Shown here piece after piece: positions 5,424 through 5,737 of a DNA stretch of 5,737 bases. Origin of the DNA: Clostridiales bacterium. Lineage in GTDB: Bacteria > Bacillota > Clostridia > Lachnospirales > Lachnospiraceae. Location of the stretch: the NCBI GenBank assembly GCA_019420405.1, contig JAHZHF010000142.1:1-5737 (forward strand), in the 5' to 3' direction. The notes beneath the pieces were generated by a model. That model did not search any database, was not told the origin of the DNA, and saw only the letters and a program-made list of their open reading frames with translations. Numbering within the stretch: position 1 is the first letter of the stretch; the number at the start of each line of letters is the position of its first letter. A program made the translations under genes and the position numbers.

Positions 5424-5737
5424 ATGCAGATTACAGAACTTTGGATCCGAAACTTCAAATCAATTCACGACATGCAGATCCGGGATATCGGAAATGCATT
5501 GATTCTCGTGGGAAAAAATGATACGGGGAAAACGGCGGTACTGGACGCGGTGCGGGCAGTGTGCGGGGATTATGAGGTGAAGGAACAAGATTTCAGGGAG
5601 GGCTTCCCCAATATTGTGATCCGCGTCTCGCTTAAGATGACAGAAGAGGATCTTAAACGTCTTCACAGCTTTGGAATCGTGAGCTCGTACCGCCGATATG
5701 AAGCGTGGTATAAAGATTTCTGCAGGAAGCTTCCCTC
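5424..5737 (+). CDS. AAA family ATPase, OLD/RecF-like N-terminus (partial, cut by window end)
   Basis: The first 104 codons of a gene that continues past the window. The protein opens with 'MQITELWIRNFKSIHD' (1-16), the N-terminal beta strand and 'I.NFKSI' signature shared by SMC/RecF/OLD-type ATPases. A Walker A motif GKNDTGKT follows at residues 30-37, then 'AVLDAVRAV', the usual helix after the P-loop. Walker B and any C-terminal TOPRIM nuclease domain would lie beyond the window, so whether this is an OLD endonuclease, a RecF-like repair protein or another ABC-type ATPase cannot be decided. OLD-type ATPases often belong to phage-defence or mobile accessory modules, but this alone does not show such a role here. 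It follows the tetrapyrrole gene by 73 bases on the same strand with no terminator. Confidence 0.83.
   Translation, partial: MQITELWIRNFKSIHDMQIRDIGNALILVGKNDTGKTAVLDAVRAVCGDYEVKEQDFREGFPNIVIRVSLKMTEEDLKRLHSFGIVSSYRRYEAWYKDFCRKLP

Overview
The window looks like chromosomal DNA from an anaerobic low-to-mid-GC Firmicute, most likely a Clostridia/Lachnospiraceae-type gut organism. This is inferred from strong AGGAGG-type ribosome binding sites, tightly packed and overlapping genes, and the style of the proteins, including a Gram-positive-type MoaE-like protein and a fused uroporphyrinogen methyltransferase/synthase. No rRNA or other decisive taxonomic marker is present, so the assignment is tentative.

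Layout: (1) 13-393, minus strand: a small VOC/glyoxalase-fold protein. (2) 394-560: a divergent intergenic region with a good promoter and a palindromic operator-like element facing the plus-strand genes. (3) 561-1346: an SDR oxidoreductase. (4) 1409-about 2389: a complete ketopantoate reductase family domain whose frame has no stop and runs directly into (5) a MoaE-like molybdopterin synthase large subunit (2390-2789). The moaE frame is broken by a 4-bp tandem duplication (TGTC TGTC, 2626-2633). Removing one copy restores a 131-residue protein whose stop overlaps the next start as ATGA. (6) 2786-5350: an 854-residue protein joining hydroxymethylbilane synthase (HemC), uroporphyrinogen-III C-methyltransferase (CobA/SUMT) and uroporphyrinogen-III synthase (HemD). 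The HemC-CobA junction is a 12-bp tandem repeat encoding EQL units. (7) 5424-window end: the N-terminus of an OLD/RecF-like AAA ATPase, cut by the window edge.

How the genes fit together: the HemC-CobA-HemD protein should take porphobilinogen through hydroxymethylbilane and uroporphyrinogen III to precorrin-2, the branch leading to siroheme or cobalamin rather than directly to haem. MoaE belongs to molybdenum cofactor synthesis and is translationally coupled to it, so this part resembles a tetrapyrrole/molybdopterin cofactor operon. The upstream SDR and ketopantoate reductase family genes look like small-molecule oxidoreductases that share the transcript, since no terminator is visible from 561 to the window end. 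The points most worth a second look are the broken moaE, its in-frame joining to the reductase, and the trifunctional tetrapyrrole enzyme with its repeat-built linker.
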